From Bacteroides sp. (GTDB lineage Bacteria > Bacteroidota > Bacteroidia > Bacteroidales > Muribaculaceae): a DNA stretch of 35,542 bases. Positions within the stretch are counted from its first letter, which is position 1; the number at the start of each line of letters is the position of its first letter. The notes under the pieces were generated by a model that saw only the letters and a list, made by a program, of their open reading frames with translations, did no database searches and had not been told where the DNA came from. The position numbers and the translations under genes are program-made. This document shows positions 16,268-25,386 of the stretch, one piece after another. The stretch lies in the NCBI GenBank assembly GCA_014802015.1, contig JAAVDB010000017.1, forward strand, positions 1-35,542, read 5' to 3'.

Positions 16268-18203
16268 CACCTCCGCACCGTGCAAGGCCGGGACCACACT
16301 CTCGTCCACGCCATTGCTCGACACCATCGACTCACCGGCCGACCTGCGTAAGCTGTCGGTCGGACAGTTGCCGCAGGTGTGCGCGGAGATACGCTCATTT
16401 CTCATCGATTCCCTCTCCGCTCACCCGGGCCATTTCGCCTCCTCGATGGGAGCCGTCGAGCTTACCGTCGCACTTCACTATGTGTTCAACACACCGTACG
16501 ACCGCATCGTATGGGATGTCGGACATCAGGCTTACGGCCACAAACTGCTCACAGGACGCCGCGAAGCGTTTGACACCAACCGTACGCTCGGCGGACTGTC
16601 GGGATTCCCGTCACCCCGCGAGAGCGAATATGACACCTTCACGGCCGGTCATGCCTCCAACTCCATATCGGCCGGACTCGGCATGTCAGTGGCTACAGCC
16701 CTCAACGGCGACGACCCTACACGCAACGTGGTGGCCGTCATCGGCGATGCATCCATAAGCGGCGGTCTGGCGTTCGAGGGACTCAACAATGCCGCCAACT
16801 CCAATTCCAATCTGCTCATCATCCTCAATGACAACGATATGTCCATCGACCGCAATGTCGGATCGCTGAATTCATATCTTGCCAACCTCAACACGTCAAA
16901 AGGTTACAACGACCTGCGCTACAGCCTGTCGGGGATATTGAAGAAATTCAACCTCATCACCGAGAGCGGCAAAGGGAGGATAATGAGATTCAACAACAGT
17001 CTCAAATCACTGCTCAACCATGAGCAGAATATATTCGAAGGACTCAACATACGCTATTTCGGCCCGTTTGACGGCCACGACATCGCTACAGTGGTGCGTG
17101 TGCTCAATGACATCAAGGACTTCAAGGGACCGAGGATACTCCACCTGCGTACCGTAAAGGGCAAAGGCTTCCTTCCTGCCGAGAAGGACCCGGCCTCATG
17201 GCATGCACCGGGACTGTTCGACCCCGACACGGGTGAACGCGTCAAGGAGTCCGCGAACAGACCGCCCAAGTATCAGGATATATTCGGCAAAACGCTTGTC
17301 GAGATCGCCGATAGCCATCCGGCAGTGGCCGGTGTCACTGCGGCGATGCCTTCGGGCACATCCATGAACCTGCTGCAGGAGAAGTATCCTGACCGGACGT
17401 TTGACGTAGGCATATCCGAGGGGCATGCAGTGACCTTTGCCGGAGGTCTCGCCAAGGAGGGGATACATCCGTTCGTGGCGATCTACAGCACTTTCCTCCA
17501 GAGGGCATACAGTCACATCATCCACGATGTAGCCATCGCAGGGTTGCCTGTGACATTCTGCATCGACCGTGGCGGGCTCGTCGGCGAGGACGGTCCGACC
17601 CATCACGGGGTGTTTGACCTGGCCTATCTGCGCTCGATACCCGGCATGACCGTAGCCGCTCCGCGCAACGGTGACGAACTGCGTCGACTGATGTACACAT
17701 CTCTCACCCTCGACGGCCCTATGGCCATACGTTATCCCCGCGGACGTGCAGCCGATCATCCTTCTGACACTCGCGAACCTGTCATCATCGGGACGGGTGA
17801 ACGCCTCAAGGACGGCAATGACTTGGTCATACTCACTGTGGGCCCGGTTGCTGATGATGCCATGCGCGCCATCACTCGTGCCGAGAAGGACCTGGGCATG
17901 AGCATAGCCCTCTATGACCTGCGATTCGTCAAACCGCTTGACTCGGCATTGCTCACCGAGGTGATTGAAAAGAAGTGTCCGGTGATCACAATCGAGGACG
18001 GGACGGTCAACGGCGGTATGGGATCGGCAGTGCTCGAATGGATCAGTGACAATCTGCCCGTTTCGTACGAGTTCCCGAGAGTGACCCGTCTCGGCGTGCC
18101 TGACCACTTCATCCCGCAGGGTACGCCCGACCAGCTCCACAAGCTGTGCGGATTTGACGAGGAGAGTATATATCAGGCTATCGCAAAACATAATCGCGTA
18201 TGA
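16242..18203 (+). CDS. dxs: 1-deoxy-D-xylulose-5-phosphate synthase
   Basis: It joins pyruvate and glyceraldehyde-3-phosphate, with thiamine diphosphate, to make DXP, the first step of the MEP isoprenoid pathway. The 653-residue protein has the transketolase-like order: N-terminal TPP domain with [12 protein letters not shown] (59-70), the Mg/TPP motif GDASISGGL...NDND (168-199), pyrimidine domain with catalytic E393 in [24 protein letters not shown] (449-460) and a C-terminal transketolase domain. The residue after E393-G is where many homologues have EQHAVT, a small variation. The ATG at 16242 is the only in-frame start before the conserved [15 protein letters not shown]. It overlaps the preceding gene by 26 bp and trkA by 4 bp (ATGA). 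Confidence 0.97.
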   Translation: MEKEKTNADTSAPCKAGTTLSSTPLLDTIDSPADLRKLSVGQLPQVCAEIRSFLIDSLSAHPGHFASSMGAVELTVALHYVFNTPYDRIVWDVGHQAYGHKLLTGRREAFDTNRTLGGLSGFPSPRESEYDTFTAGHASNSISAGLGMSVATALNGDDPTRNVVAVIGDASISGGLAFEGLNNAANSNSNLLIILNDNDMSIDRNVGSLNSYLANLNTSKGYNDLRYSLSGILKKFNLITESGKGRIMRFNNSLKSLLNHEQNIFEGLNIRYFGPFDGHDIATVVRVLNDIKDFKGPRILHLRTVKGKGFLPAEKDPASWHAPGLFDPDTGERVKESANRPPKYQDIFGKTLVEIADSHPAVAGVTAAMPSGTSMNLLQEKYPDRTFDVGISEGHAVTFAGGLAKEGIHPFVAIYSTFLQRAYSHIIHDVAIAGLPVTFCIDRGGLVGEDGPTHHGVFDLAYLRSIPGMTVAAPRNGDELRRLMYTSLTLDGPMAIRYPRGRAADHPSDTREPVIIGTGERLKDGNDLVILTVGPVADDAMRAITRAEKDLGMSIALYDLRFVKPLDSALLTEVIEKKCPVITIEDGTVNGGMGSAVLEWISDNLPVSYEFPRVTRLGVPDHFIPQGTPDQLHKLCGFDEESIYQAIAKHNRV

Positions 18204-19534
18204 AAATATTCATAGCCGGCTGCGGTGAAGTAGGTTCACACCTTGCCAAACTGCTCTCACGCGAGGAGCAGGACATAACGGTCATCGATGAGGACAGCTC
18301 AAAACTCGCTGCCCTTGACTCGAATTACAACCTTCTCACCATACAGGGACGTCCCACATCATTCAAGACTCTGCATCAGGCCGGTGTGGAGGGGTGCGAT
18401 CTGTTTATCGCCGTGACACCGTTCGAGACACGCAACATCGTGTCATGCGCCATGGCCAAGAGCCTCGGGGCTGAAAAGACCGTGGCACGTGTCGACAACT
18501 TCGAGTTCAAGGATCCGGCCAACAAATCATTCTTCGCATCAATAGGTGCGGATGATACGATCTATCCGGAATATCTCGCCGCGCTTGAGATCATAAATGC
18601 ACTCAATCACAACTGGTCGCGCCACTGGTTCGAACTGCACAAGGGTGAACTGATACTGGTAGCCGTGAAACTGCGTGAGAACACTCCGCTCATAGGTAAG
18701 TATCTCAAGGAACTCGGCCGTTCGACCCATGATTTCCACGTCGCGGCCATCAAACGCCATCACGAGACTATCATCCCGGGCGGTGACGACCGTCTGCTGG
18801 CCAACGATATTGTATACTTTATGACCACTCAGGAGTATGTAGACAATCTCATACCCTTGTGCGGAAAGGTTCAGCACCGCATCAGCGATGTCATCATCAT
18901 GGGGGGCAGCCGCATAGCTGTGCAGCTGTGCAGCATGGCCGGTGACCGATTTAACTTCAAGATTCTCGATCCTGACCGCGAACGATGTCTCAAGCTGTCA
19001 GAACGATGTCCGAACGCACTGATAATCAATGCGGATGCCCGTGACACTGATGCTCTGCTCGATGCCGGCATTTCGGATGCAGACGCCTTCATAGCCATCT
19101 CCGATAGCAGTGAGTCAAACATCCTCACATGCCTGTCGGCCAAGGAGTTCGGCGTAAAGAAAACTATTGCCGAGGTTGAAAATCTTCAGTTCATATCCGA
19201 GGCCGAGAGCCTGAATATAGGCACGGTCGTAAATAAGAAACTGCTCGCCTCGTCACGCATATACCAGATGCTGCTCGACCGCGACTCGACTACATCCAAG
19301 TGTCTCGCTCTCGGCGATGCAGAGGTGGCGGAGATCATAGCCAAGCCGGGCTCGAAAATCACCCGTGCCCCGATCAAGGATCTGCGTCTGTCGCACTACA
19401 TGACCATAGCCGGACTCATACGTGACGGCAAGGGACACCTCGTGGGCGGTAACACCGTGATCGAACCAGGTGACCACGTGGTGGTGTTCACACTCGACGG
19501 CGTGCTCCACAAGGTTGAGAAACTGTTCTCCTGA
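18200..19534 (+). CDS. trkA: Trk potassium uptake regulatory subunit TrkA
   Basis: This cytoplasmic NAD(H)-binding protein gates the TrkH potassium channel. The 444-residue protein is a tandem of two RCK units. The first Rossmann domain starts at once with [19 protein letters not shown] (GxGxxG at 7-12) and the acidic end of beta-2, VIDED, at 31-35. A TrkA_C domain follows at about 140-220. The second Rossmann domain begins near 231 with [18 protein letters not shown], and the second TrkA_C runs to the end with [12 protein letters not shown]. The second nucleotide motif is weaker (GGSRIA), as is common. Its ATG overlaps the dxs stop codon and trkH follows after 23 bp. Confidence 0.96.
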   Translation: MKIFIAGCGEVGSHLAKLLSREEQDITVIDEDSSKLAALDSNYNLLTIQGRPTSFKTLHQAGVEGCDLFIAVTPFETRNIVSCAMAKSLGAEKTVARVDNFEFKDPANKSFFASIGADDTIYPEYLAALEIINALNHNWSRHWFELHKGELILVAVKLRENTPLIGKYLKELGRSTHDFHVAAIKRHHETIIPGGDDRLLANDIVYFMTTQEYVDNLIPLCGKVQHRISDVIIMGGSRIAVQLCSMAGDRFNFKILDPDRERCLKLSERCPNALIINADARDTDALLDAGISDADAFIAISDSSESNILTCLSAKEFGVKKTIAEVENLQFISEAESLNIGTVVNKKLLASSRIYQMLLDRDSTTSKCLALGDAEVAEIIAKPGSKITRAPIKDLRLSHYMTIAGLIRDGKGHLVGGNTVIEPGDHVVVFTLDGVLHKVEKLFS

Positions 19535-19557
19535 CACCATAGTACACATCCGGAAAC

Positions 19558-21054
19558 ATGAGACACTCCGTACATTATCTGCGCAAACGTCTTCCGATGG
19601 TCAACATTCCCGTGCTGCTGCGCGTCATGGGTCTGCTTCTCATCATCGAGGCAACGTTCCTCCTCATCCCGCTCGGCACATGTCTGGCTTACGGCGAACG
19701 TGACTGGATGGCGTTTCTGATATCTTTTGCCATAACTCTCGCATGCGGCTCGGTGATGACATTCGCCATACATCCGTCGTCGTCAGCGATGGGCAAACGC
19801 GAAGGGTTCCTGCTCACGGCGATGGTGTGGGTATTCTTCTCGACATTCGGCATGCTGCCGTTCATACTTATGAAGGACGAGCCTCTGAGTGTATCGGATG
19901 CTTTCTTTGAGGCTATGTCGGGATTTACCACCACGGGCGCCTCGATCATGACCTCTATCTCTCATCTCAGTCACGGTGCTGTCATCTGGCGCTCGCTCAT
20001 GCAGTGGATCGGCGGCATGGGTATAATACTCTTCACGCTCGCAGTCATACCGATGCTCAATCATTCGGGAGGCATGCAGATGTTCAATGCCGAGGTCACC
20101 GGCATCACTCACGACAAACTGCGACCGCGTATATCGCAGACTGCCAAAAGTCTGTGGTTGATATATTTTTCACTCACCGCAGTGCTCTTCGGACTGCTCT
20201 ACATCGGTCCGATGGAGGCGTTTGATGCCGTGTGCTATGCATTTTCCATCATGTCCACGGGCGGATTCGCCACTTCTGACGAAGGTCTCGGACTGTGGCG
20301 CAGCGATTACATCGAGGCCGTGGCAACATTCTTCATGTTTATCGGAGGTGTCAGCTTCACACTCATTTACAGAGCTGTACACCGTGATTTCCGCGCGGTG
20401 TGGCATAACGATGTGTTCCGCGCCTACCTCGGCATCGTGGGTATATGCTACGTGATGTTTACACTAAACATAATCCTGAGGGGAGATGTCACGTCATGGA
20501 AATCGGTAACACTTGACCCGCTGTTTCAGATCGTGTCGATGATATCCTCGACCGGATTCGAGATACCTGAGTTTGCATCATGGGGCACATTTGCTCTGTC
20601 AGTCGTCCTGGTGCTGATGTTTTTCGGCGCCTGTGCGGGATCGACAAGCGGCGGTGCGAAAATCGACCGTCTCATCATCATGCTTCAGAACTGCCGCAAC
20701 GAGATCGAACGCTGTATACACCCCAACAACATCCTGACCGTGCGTGTCAACGGCAAGGTGATACCACATGAGACGGTGTCGAAAGTCGTAGCGTTCCTCA
20801 GTATCTATGTGCTGGTGATATTCGTCGGCGGCATGATACTTACGGCTATGGGGATGCCGCTTGTAGATTCGTTCTTCTCGACATTCACCTGCATCAGCAA
20901 TACCGGCCTGAGCGCGGGAGTCACAGGTTACGGCAGCACGTTCTCGATAGTGCCGGATGCGGGTAAATGGCTACTGGCTCTGATAATGCTTATAGGACGT
21001 CTCGAACTCTTTACCGTCATGCTGCTCTTCACTCCGGCCTTCTGGAGAAAGTAA
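19558..21054 (+). CDS. trkH: Trk potassium uptake channel subunit TrkH
   Basis: The 498-residue inner-membrane protein forms the potassium pathway. Four pore loops with their filter glycines are visible: SGFTTTGASIM (about residue 120), SIMSTGGFATS (about 230), ISSTGFEIPEF (about 328) and CISNTGLSAGV (about 445). These are the four M1-P-M2 repeats of the Trk/Ktr/HKT superfamily. About ten helices surround them and the chain ends in LFTPAFWRK. It follows trkA directly, so channel and gate are made together. It converges on the Nudix gene with only 20 bp between, and no terminator hairpin is visible there. Confidence 0.96.
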   Translation: MRHSVHYLRKRLPMVNIPVLLRVMGLLLIIEATFLLIPLGTCLAYGERDWMAFLISFAITLACGSVMTFAIHPSSSAMGKREGFLLTAMVWVFFSTFGMLPFILMKDEPLSVSDAFFEAMSGFTTTGASIMTSISHLSHGAVIWRSLMQWIGGMGIILFTLAVIPMLNHSGGMQMFNAEVTGITHDKLRPRISQTAKSLWLIYFSLTAVLFGLLYIGPMEAFDAVCYAFSIMSTGGFATSDEGLGLWRSDYIEAVATFFMFIGGVSFTLIYRAVHRDFRAVWHNDVFRAYLGIVGICYVMFTLNIILRGDVTSWKSVTLDPLFQIVSMISSTGFEIPEFASWGTFALSVVLVLMFFGACAGSTSGGAKIDRLIIMLQNCRNEIERCIHPNNILTVRVNGKVIPHETVSKVVAFLSIYVLVIFVGGMILTAMGMPLVDSFFSTFTCISNTGLSAGVTGYGSTFSIVPDAGKWLLALIMLIGRLELFTVMLLFTPAFWRK

Positions 21055-21074
21055 GCCCCGGACCCTCCCGCCTC

Positions 21075-21653
21075 TTATCGGCACTCCTTATCTTTAAGGG
21101 CAAAATGTTTCCAAAGCGGAGCGGCCATGAGCGCCTGCTTGATGTCATCGTTGACGAGCATGTCGCGTACCTCATCCTCTGACAGAAGCACCACACTTAT
21201 ATCCTCGGTCTCGTCAAGATTCTGACCTGCGACCTTCTCGACTCCACGGGCCGTATAGCAGTATGCCAGATTATTCTGGCTGCCGGGATTGGCAGATATG
21301 ACCATTGACAGTTCCCACTCGCCGCCGGCATAACCGGTCTCCTCAAGCAGTTCGCGTTTAGCGCCATCCAGCGGGTCCTCACCCTCTTCGACCACGCCGG
21401 CACACAGTTCGGTAGCCACTACACCCAGTCCGTGACGGTACTGCTTGACCATGACATACTCTCCGTCGGCAGTGATGGCCAATACGTTGATCCACTTCGG
21501 GTATTCCAACACGTAATATTCTGGATGGATCGTACCGTTGGGCAGGCGTACAGTGTCACGCCTTACAGTGAGCCAGGGACGGCGAAACAGGTATTCACTA
21601 TCTATGAGACTCCATTTCATAGCGTCATCAGCGGGATTGTCTGTATATTTCAT
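21075..21653 (-). CDS. NUDIX hydrolase, ADP-ribose pyrophosphatase type
   Basis: The 192-residue protein carries an intact Nudix box at G86-Y108: GVVEEGEDPLDGAK followed by RELLEETGY, with all metal-binding glutamates. The preceding segment EYVMVKQYRHGLGVVATEL is typical of ADP-ribose pyrophosphatases (NudF/NUDT5 group), which hydrolyse ADP-ribose and other nucleoside diphosphate sugars to AMP and sugar phosphate. The exact substrate cannot be read from sequence. This contrasts with the Nudix-fold AraR in the same window, whose box is destroyed. It lies 53 bp downstream of recQ on the same strand, possibly co-transcribed. Confidence 0.88.
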   Translation of the reverse strand: MKYTDNPADDAMKWSLIDSEYLFRRPWLTVRRDTVRLPNGTIHPEYYVLEYPKWINVLAITADGEYVMVKQYRHGLGVVATELCAGVVEEGEDPLDGAKRELLEETGYAGGEWELSMVISANPGSQNNLAYCYTARGVEKVAGQNLDETEDISVVLLSEDEVRDMLVNDDIKQALMAAPLWKHFALKDKECR

Positions 21654-21706
21654 ATCGGAAGTTTTCTATTTAATATTGCACCTTAATTATATATAGAAAC
21701 GGGTGA

Positions 21707-23878
21707 TTATCGGTGATCCGCCTTTCTGCGCATGAGAAAATCGCTGATAGCGACAGCGACGCGCGGCAGGCCGACGGGCATCTCGGTGGAAAGTATTTCG
21801 TAATACGTATCGGGATGCGCCTTGACTACCTCCATGACCCGCAGATACTGTTCTCGGGTTATGATGGTTGAAAAATCGGTAAGTTTATCGGCATTGATGA
21901 GTTCGACAAGATGTGAATATACCGTCGAGGATTTAATCCCCTTGGCTTCGGCTATGGCATCGACGTCATATCCGGCATTGAGGAGCAAAAGGGTCTCATC
22001 GACCGACAGTCCGGGTCCGAACTTGTCGGTTATACCCTTGAACTTGCGTATGGCTGTCACGAACGGACGCCAGTATTTAACCGTCTTACGCTCGCCGACA
22101 CCCTCGACTCCGGCAAAGCTCTCCATGTCGAGCGGTTCTATCCGCACCATCTCAAGCAGAGCCTTATCGGTAAACACAATGTAAGGCGGCACCTGCTCCT
22201 TACGCGCTATCTTCTCACGTACAGCCTTGAGCGATTCAAGCAACATCTCGGCCGGTGAGAGTGCCGGCTTCTCATCCTCCTTATGCTGGCGACGCGTTGA
22301 TCGCCGTGATTCGAGCGGTTCGTATTTGGCCAGCAACACCTCTCTGCGTTCGTTGAGAATCTGACGTCCGTAAGGGGTGATGCGCAGGTGGTTATAGTCA
22401 TCGTATGCTATATCTATCAGACCGAGCTGTATCATCTGGGAGATGTATGAGTTCCACTCGCCGAAACTCATGTCACGTCCGGCTCCGAAGGTCTTGATGC
22501 GGTCATATCCGCGCTGCGTTATCTCCTGACGCGACATGCCGCGTAGTATGTCGATCAGCATCGTTATACCCGCTCCGCCGTTGACGCGGACTATAGCACT
22601 CAGGGCCTTGAGCACAGGCACGGTGCCGTCAATACGCTCGGGCGGGTTCAGGCACACGTCGCAGTTACCGCAGTCATGATCCATCGTCTCGTTGAAATAG
22701 CTGAGCAGGATGCGGCGCCGGCACAGCGAAGCCTCGGCATAATCCTTCATGCGAGCGAGTTTCTCGGAGTTCAAGGCCTGTTGACCGCTCTCGTCGACAA
22801 AACTGCGCAACGTCATAATGTCACCATACGAGTAGAACATCACTGCCTCGGCCGCGGCACCGTCACGTCCCGCTCGCCCGATCTCCTGATAGTAGCTCTC
22901 GATGTTGCGGGGCATATTGTTATGCACCACCCAGCGGATATTGCTCTTGTCGATACCCATGCCGAACGCGACGGTGGCACACACCACCTGCACGTCTCCG
23001 TTGATGAAGCGATCCTGAGCCCTGTTGCGCTCGGTCACAGACAGTCCGGCATGATAGACCGTCGAGCGGTAACCGCGCATACGCAACTGTCGGTCCATAT
23101 CCTCGGCTCCCTTACGGCTTATGCAGTAGACTATGCCCGAGTCATTACGGTAACGGTCGATAATGGCACCTATATAATTCAGGCGTTGAGTCTTGCCCGG
23201 ATTGGTCATAACCTTGAGCGAGATGTTCGGACGGTCAAACGAGCCGATGAACAGTCTCGGATCAACAAGAGCAAGCTGACGGGCTATATCTTCGCGCGTC
23301 AGACGGTCGGCCGTGGCCGTCAGCGCCATCACCGGCACGTGAGGATAGATCTCCTTAATGCGTCTCAACTGTGTGTAACCCGGACGGAAATCATGCCCCC
23401 ACTGCGAGATGCAATGGGCCTCGTCGATAGCCACGAGCGCTATGTTCATGTCGCGTGACCATCGGTCTATCTCCATCAGCAGACGCTCGGGCGAAATGTA
23501 GAGTACACGTATGCGACCGCTGAACAATTGTGCGAGGATGTCGCGGTTCTCCTCATCGGTCTGCATCGAATTGACCGCCGCGGCAGGGATGCCGTTGGAG
23601 GTGAGCGCCACCACCTGATCCTTCATCAGGGCGATCAGCGGCGAGACCACAATCACAACTCCGTCACTGAGCAACGCCGGCATCTGGTAACATATAGATT
23701 TGCCTCCGCCGGTGGGCATGAGCACGACCGAGTCGCGCCCCTCCATTGCGGTGGTTATGATGTCCAGCTGTAGCGGACGGAATGTGCTGTAACCGTAAAA
23801 ACGGTTCAGCATCGCGGTGGCTCGCTGTGCCAACGTGCCCGGCTGACTGTCAGAACCGATCTCAGAATGCATTGTCAT
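21707..23878 (-). CDS. recQ: ATP-dependent DNA helicase RecQ
   Basis: This 3'-5' DNA helicase is used in recombination and repair. The 723-residue protein shows RecA-like domain 1 with Walker A MPTGGGKSICYQ (K60) and DEAH at 152-155 in IDEAHCISQWGHDFRPGY. Domain 2 has the motif VI segment QEIGRAGRDG (331-340). The RecQ zinc site has cysteines 386, 403, 406 and 409. An RQC winged helix follows at about 420-515, an HRDC domain at about 543-615 and an extra helix-turn-helix unit at about 623-680 (DVDAIAEAKGIKSSTVYSHL). This long form is common in Bacteroidetes. Its ATG overlaps the end of the upstream sugar transferase by 17 bp; a second ATG two codons in is an alternative start. Confidence 0.97.
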   Translation of the reverse strand: MTMHSEIGSDSQPGTLAQRATAMLNRFYGYSTFRPLQLDIITTAMEGRDSVVLMPTGGGKSICYQMPALLSDGVVIVVSPLIALMKDQVVALTSNGIPAAAVNSMQTDEENRDILAQLFSGRIRVLYISPERLLMEIDRWSRDMNIALVAIDEAHCISQWGHDFRPGYTQLRRIKEIYPHVPVMALTATADRLTREDIARQLALVDPRLFIGSFDRPNISLKVMTNPGKTQRLNYIGAIIDRYRNDSGIVYCISRKGAEDMDRQLRMRGYRSTVYHAGLSVTERNRAQDRFINGDVQVVCATVAFGMGIDKSNIRWVVHNNMPRNIESYYQEIGRAGRDGAAAEAVMFYSYGDIMTLRSFVDESGQQALNSEKLARMKDYAEASLCRRRILLSYFNETMDHDCGNCDVCLNPPERIDGTVPVLKALSAIVRVNGGAGITMLIDILRGMSRQEITQRGYDRIKTFGAGRDMSFGEWNSYISQMIQLGLIDIAYDDYNHLRITPYGRQILNERREVLLAKYEPLESRRSTRRQHKEDEKPALSPAEMLLESLKAVREKIARKEQVPPYIVFTDKALLEMVRIEPLDMESFAGVEGVGERKTVKYWRPFVTAIRKFKGITDKFGPGLSVDETLLLLNAGYDVDAIAEAKGIKSSTVYSHLVELINADKLTDFSTIITREQYLRVMEVVKAHPDTYYEILSTEMPVGLPRVAVAISDFLMRRKADHR

Positions 23879-25247
23879 TCTTTAAGAACATACCCATAAA
23901 TGTACTTATTATAATCTTGCAGTCGAGCAGAAAACTCCAGTGTTCCATATACCAGATGTCATGCTCGATGCGGCGCTCCATCTGCCAGAGTTCATCAGTC
24001 TGCCCGCGATAACCACGTACCTGAGCCCAGCCGGTGATGCCGGGTTTGATGAGATGGCGCACCATGTACTGTTCGAGCAGACGGCTGTAATCCTCGGTGT
24101 GCTTGAGCATGTGGGGACGTGGCCCGACGACCGACATATTGCCTAAGAATACGTTGATAAACTGAGGGAGTTCGTCGATCGATGTCCTGCGCAGAAATTC
24201 GCCCACCTTCGTAGTGCGCGGATCATTGCGCGTGGCCTGACGCTTGTCGGCATCGTCATTCACCCTCATGGTGCGGAATTTCCAGCAATAGAAGCTCTCG
24301 CCCTTATAGCCTGTGCGCAACTGACGGAAAAACACGGGACCGGGCGATGACAGCTTGACCGCGATGGCGACCGGAATGAATATCAGAGGTGATACGATCA
24401 GAAATGCGCTCGAAAAGACTATGTCGAACGTACGTTTGACAAATGTATTGACCGGGTTGTCGAGCGGATTGCTGTGAATGCCGAGCACCGGCACCGCACC
24501 GATGGTCTCGGGACGCAGGTTGCGTGCGAGATGCGACGACATCTGCGGTACGAAATTGAAACGTATCATGTTTCTGTCGCACAGGCCCACCAGACGGCGC
24601 ACCACGGCCCCCTCCTCGCCCGAGAGTGTGTAGAACAGCTCGTCGATCCGTTCGCTTTCAATATACCGGGCCAGATCATCGATATTGCCCCGGTACAGGT
24701 GTTTATGACGGAAATCAGGCGGACAGTACACGTCATAGAAACCGCACACCTCGTAGCCATAACCCGCATCATGCCTCATCTCCTCGTACAGCCGGTCGGC
24801 CGTCGTGCGGCAACCGACTATCACGACCTTGCGGATATTGCCGCCACGGCTGCGGTAACGCTTGAGTATCCACTGCGAAGCAGCACGCCATAACAGGAAA
24901 CTGAAGCATTGCATGACATACAGCTCTATGAGCACTTGCCATGGCAATGACTCGACATCCATCACGTAGAGCAACGCGAGAAAGACGATGAGATGTGTCA
25001 CCGATGCCATCAGTGCGGCGCGCATCACTCCCTCCATACGCATGGCACGTACGGATGTTATGGGGCGCAGCCAGTAGGATGCAGGTATAAAGGCTACCTC
25101 CATCACGAGCCATGTCACACGACGGTGCAGCTCGCTGACGTCGGGATTAAGCAGGCATACTGCGAGAAATACGAGATTGAGCACGACAAAGTCAGCCAAC
25201 ATGAATATGCGGCTAAGATATCGGCCATATTTCCCATGTTTGAACAT
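23862..25247 (-). CDS. Undecaprenyl-phosphate sugar phosphotransferase (WcaJ-like)
   Basis: It transfers a hexose-1-phosphate, commonly glucose, from a UDP-sugar to undecaprenyl phosphate at the inner membrane, starting exopolysaccharide or capsule synthesis. The 461-residue protein has N-terminal hydrophobic helices at about 14-32, 47-60, 78-96 and 102-120. A CoA-binding-like Rossmann domain lies at 137-250 (RKVVIVGCRTTADRLYEEM). The catalytic sugar-transferase domain covers 268-461 with KRTFDIVFSS, KFRTMRVN, the acidic pair in RRTSIDELPQF (D358/E359) and VVGPRPHM. No other glycan genes surround it, so it may serve a polysaccharide made elsewhere on the chromosome. It shares 17 bp with recQ. 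Confidence 0.93.
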   Translation of the reverse strand: MFKHGKYGRYLSRIFMLADFVVLNLVFLAVCLLNPDVSELHRRVTWLVMEVAFIPASYWLRPITSVRAMRMEGVMRAALMASVTHLIVFLALLYVMDVESLPWQVLIELYVMQCFSFLLWRAASQWILKRYRSRGGNIRKVVIVGCRTTADRLYEEMRHDAGYGYEVCGFYDVYCPPDFRHKHLYRGNIDDLARYIESERIDELFYTLSGEEGAVVRRLVGLCDRNMIRFNFVPQMSSHLARNLRPETIGAVPVLGIHSNPLDNPVNTFVKRTFDIVFSSAFLIVSPLIFIPVAIAVKLSSPGPVFFRQLRTGYKGESFYCWKFRTMRVNDDADKRQATRNDPRTTKVGEFLRRTSIDELPQFINVFLGNMSVVGPRPHMLKHTEDYSRLLEQYMVRHLIKPGITGWAQVRGYRGQTDELWQMERRIEHDIWYMEHWSFLLDCKIIISTFMGMFLKNDNAF

Positions 25248-25285
25248 TGATATTATTTCGGTAATAGGTCAGAGGGCTGAAAAAC

Positions 25286-25322
25286 CATGATAACCGGAGC
25301 CATACGGGCGCCGGTTATCGTG
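25286..25322 (-). terminator. Hairpin after the DUF349 gene
   Basis: GATAACCGG at 25289-25297 pairs with CCGGTTATC at 25311-25319, extendable by three pairs including a wobble. On the minus strand ATGGTTTTTC follows, giving a short T run. It lies between the DUF349 gene and the sugar transferase gene. Confidence 0.6.
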
Positions 25323-25386
25323 ACTCTTCAAGTCATAGAGGTCTCTTAAAAACAACCTCTTATCTTATTCGCAGCAGACTTATGTC

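Noticed and set aside
17196-18191. 331-codon minus-strand open frame
   Set aside because: Antisense to dxs, no recognisable domain; a long shadow frame caused by codon bias.
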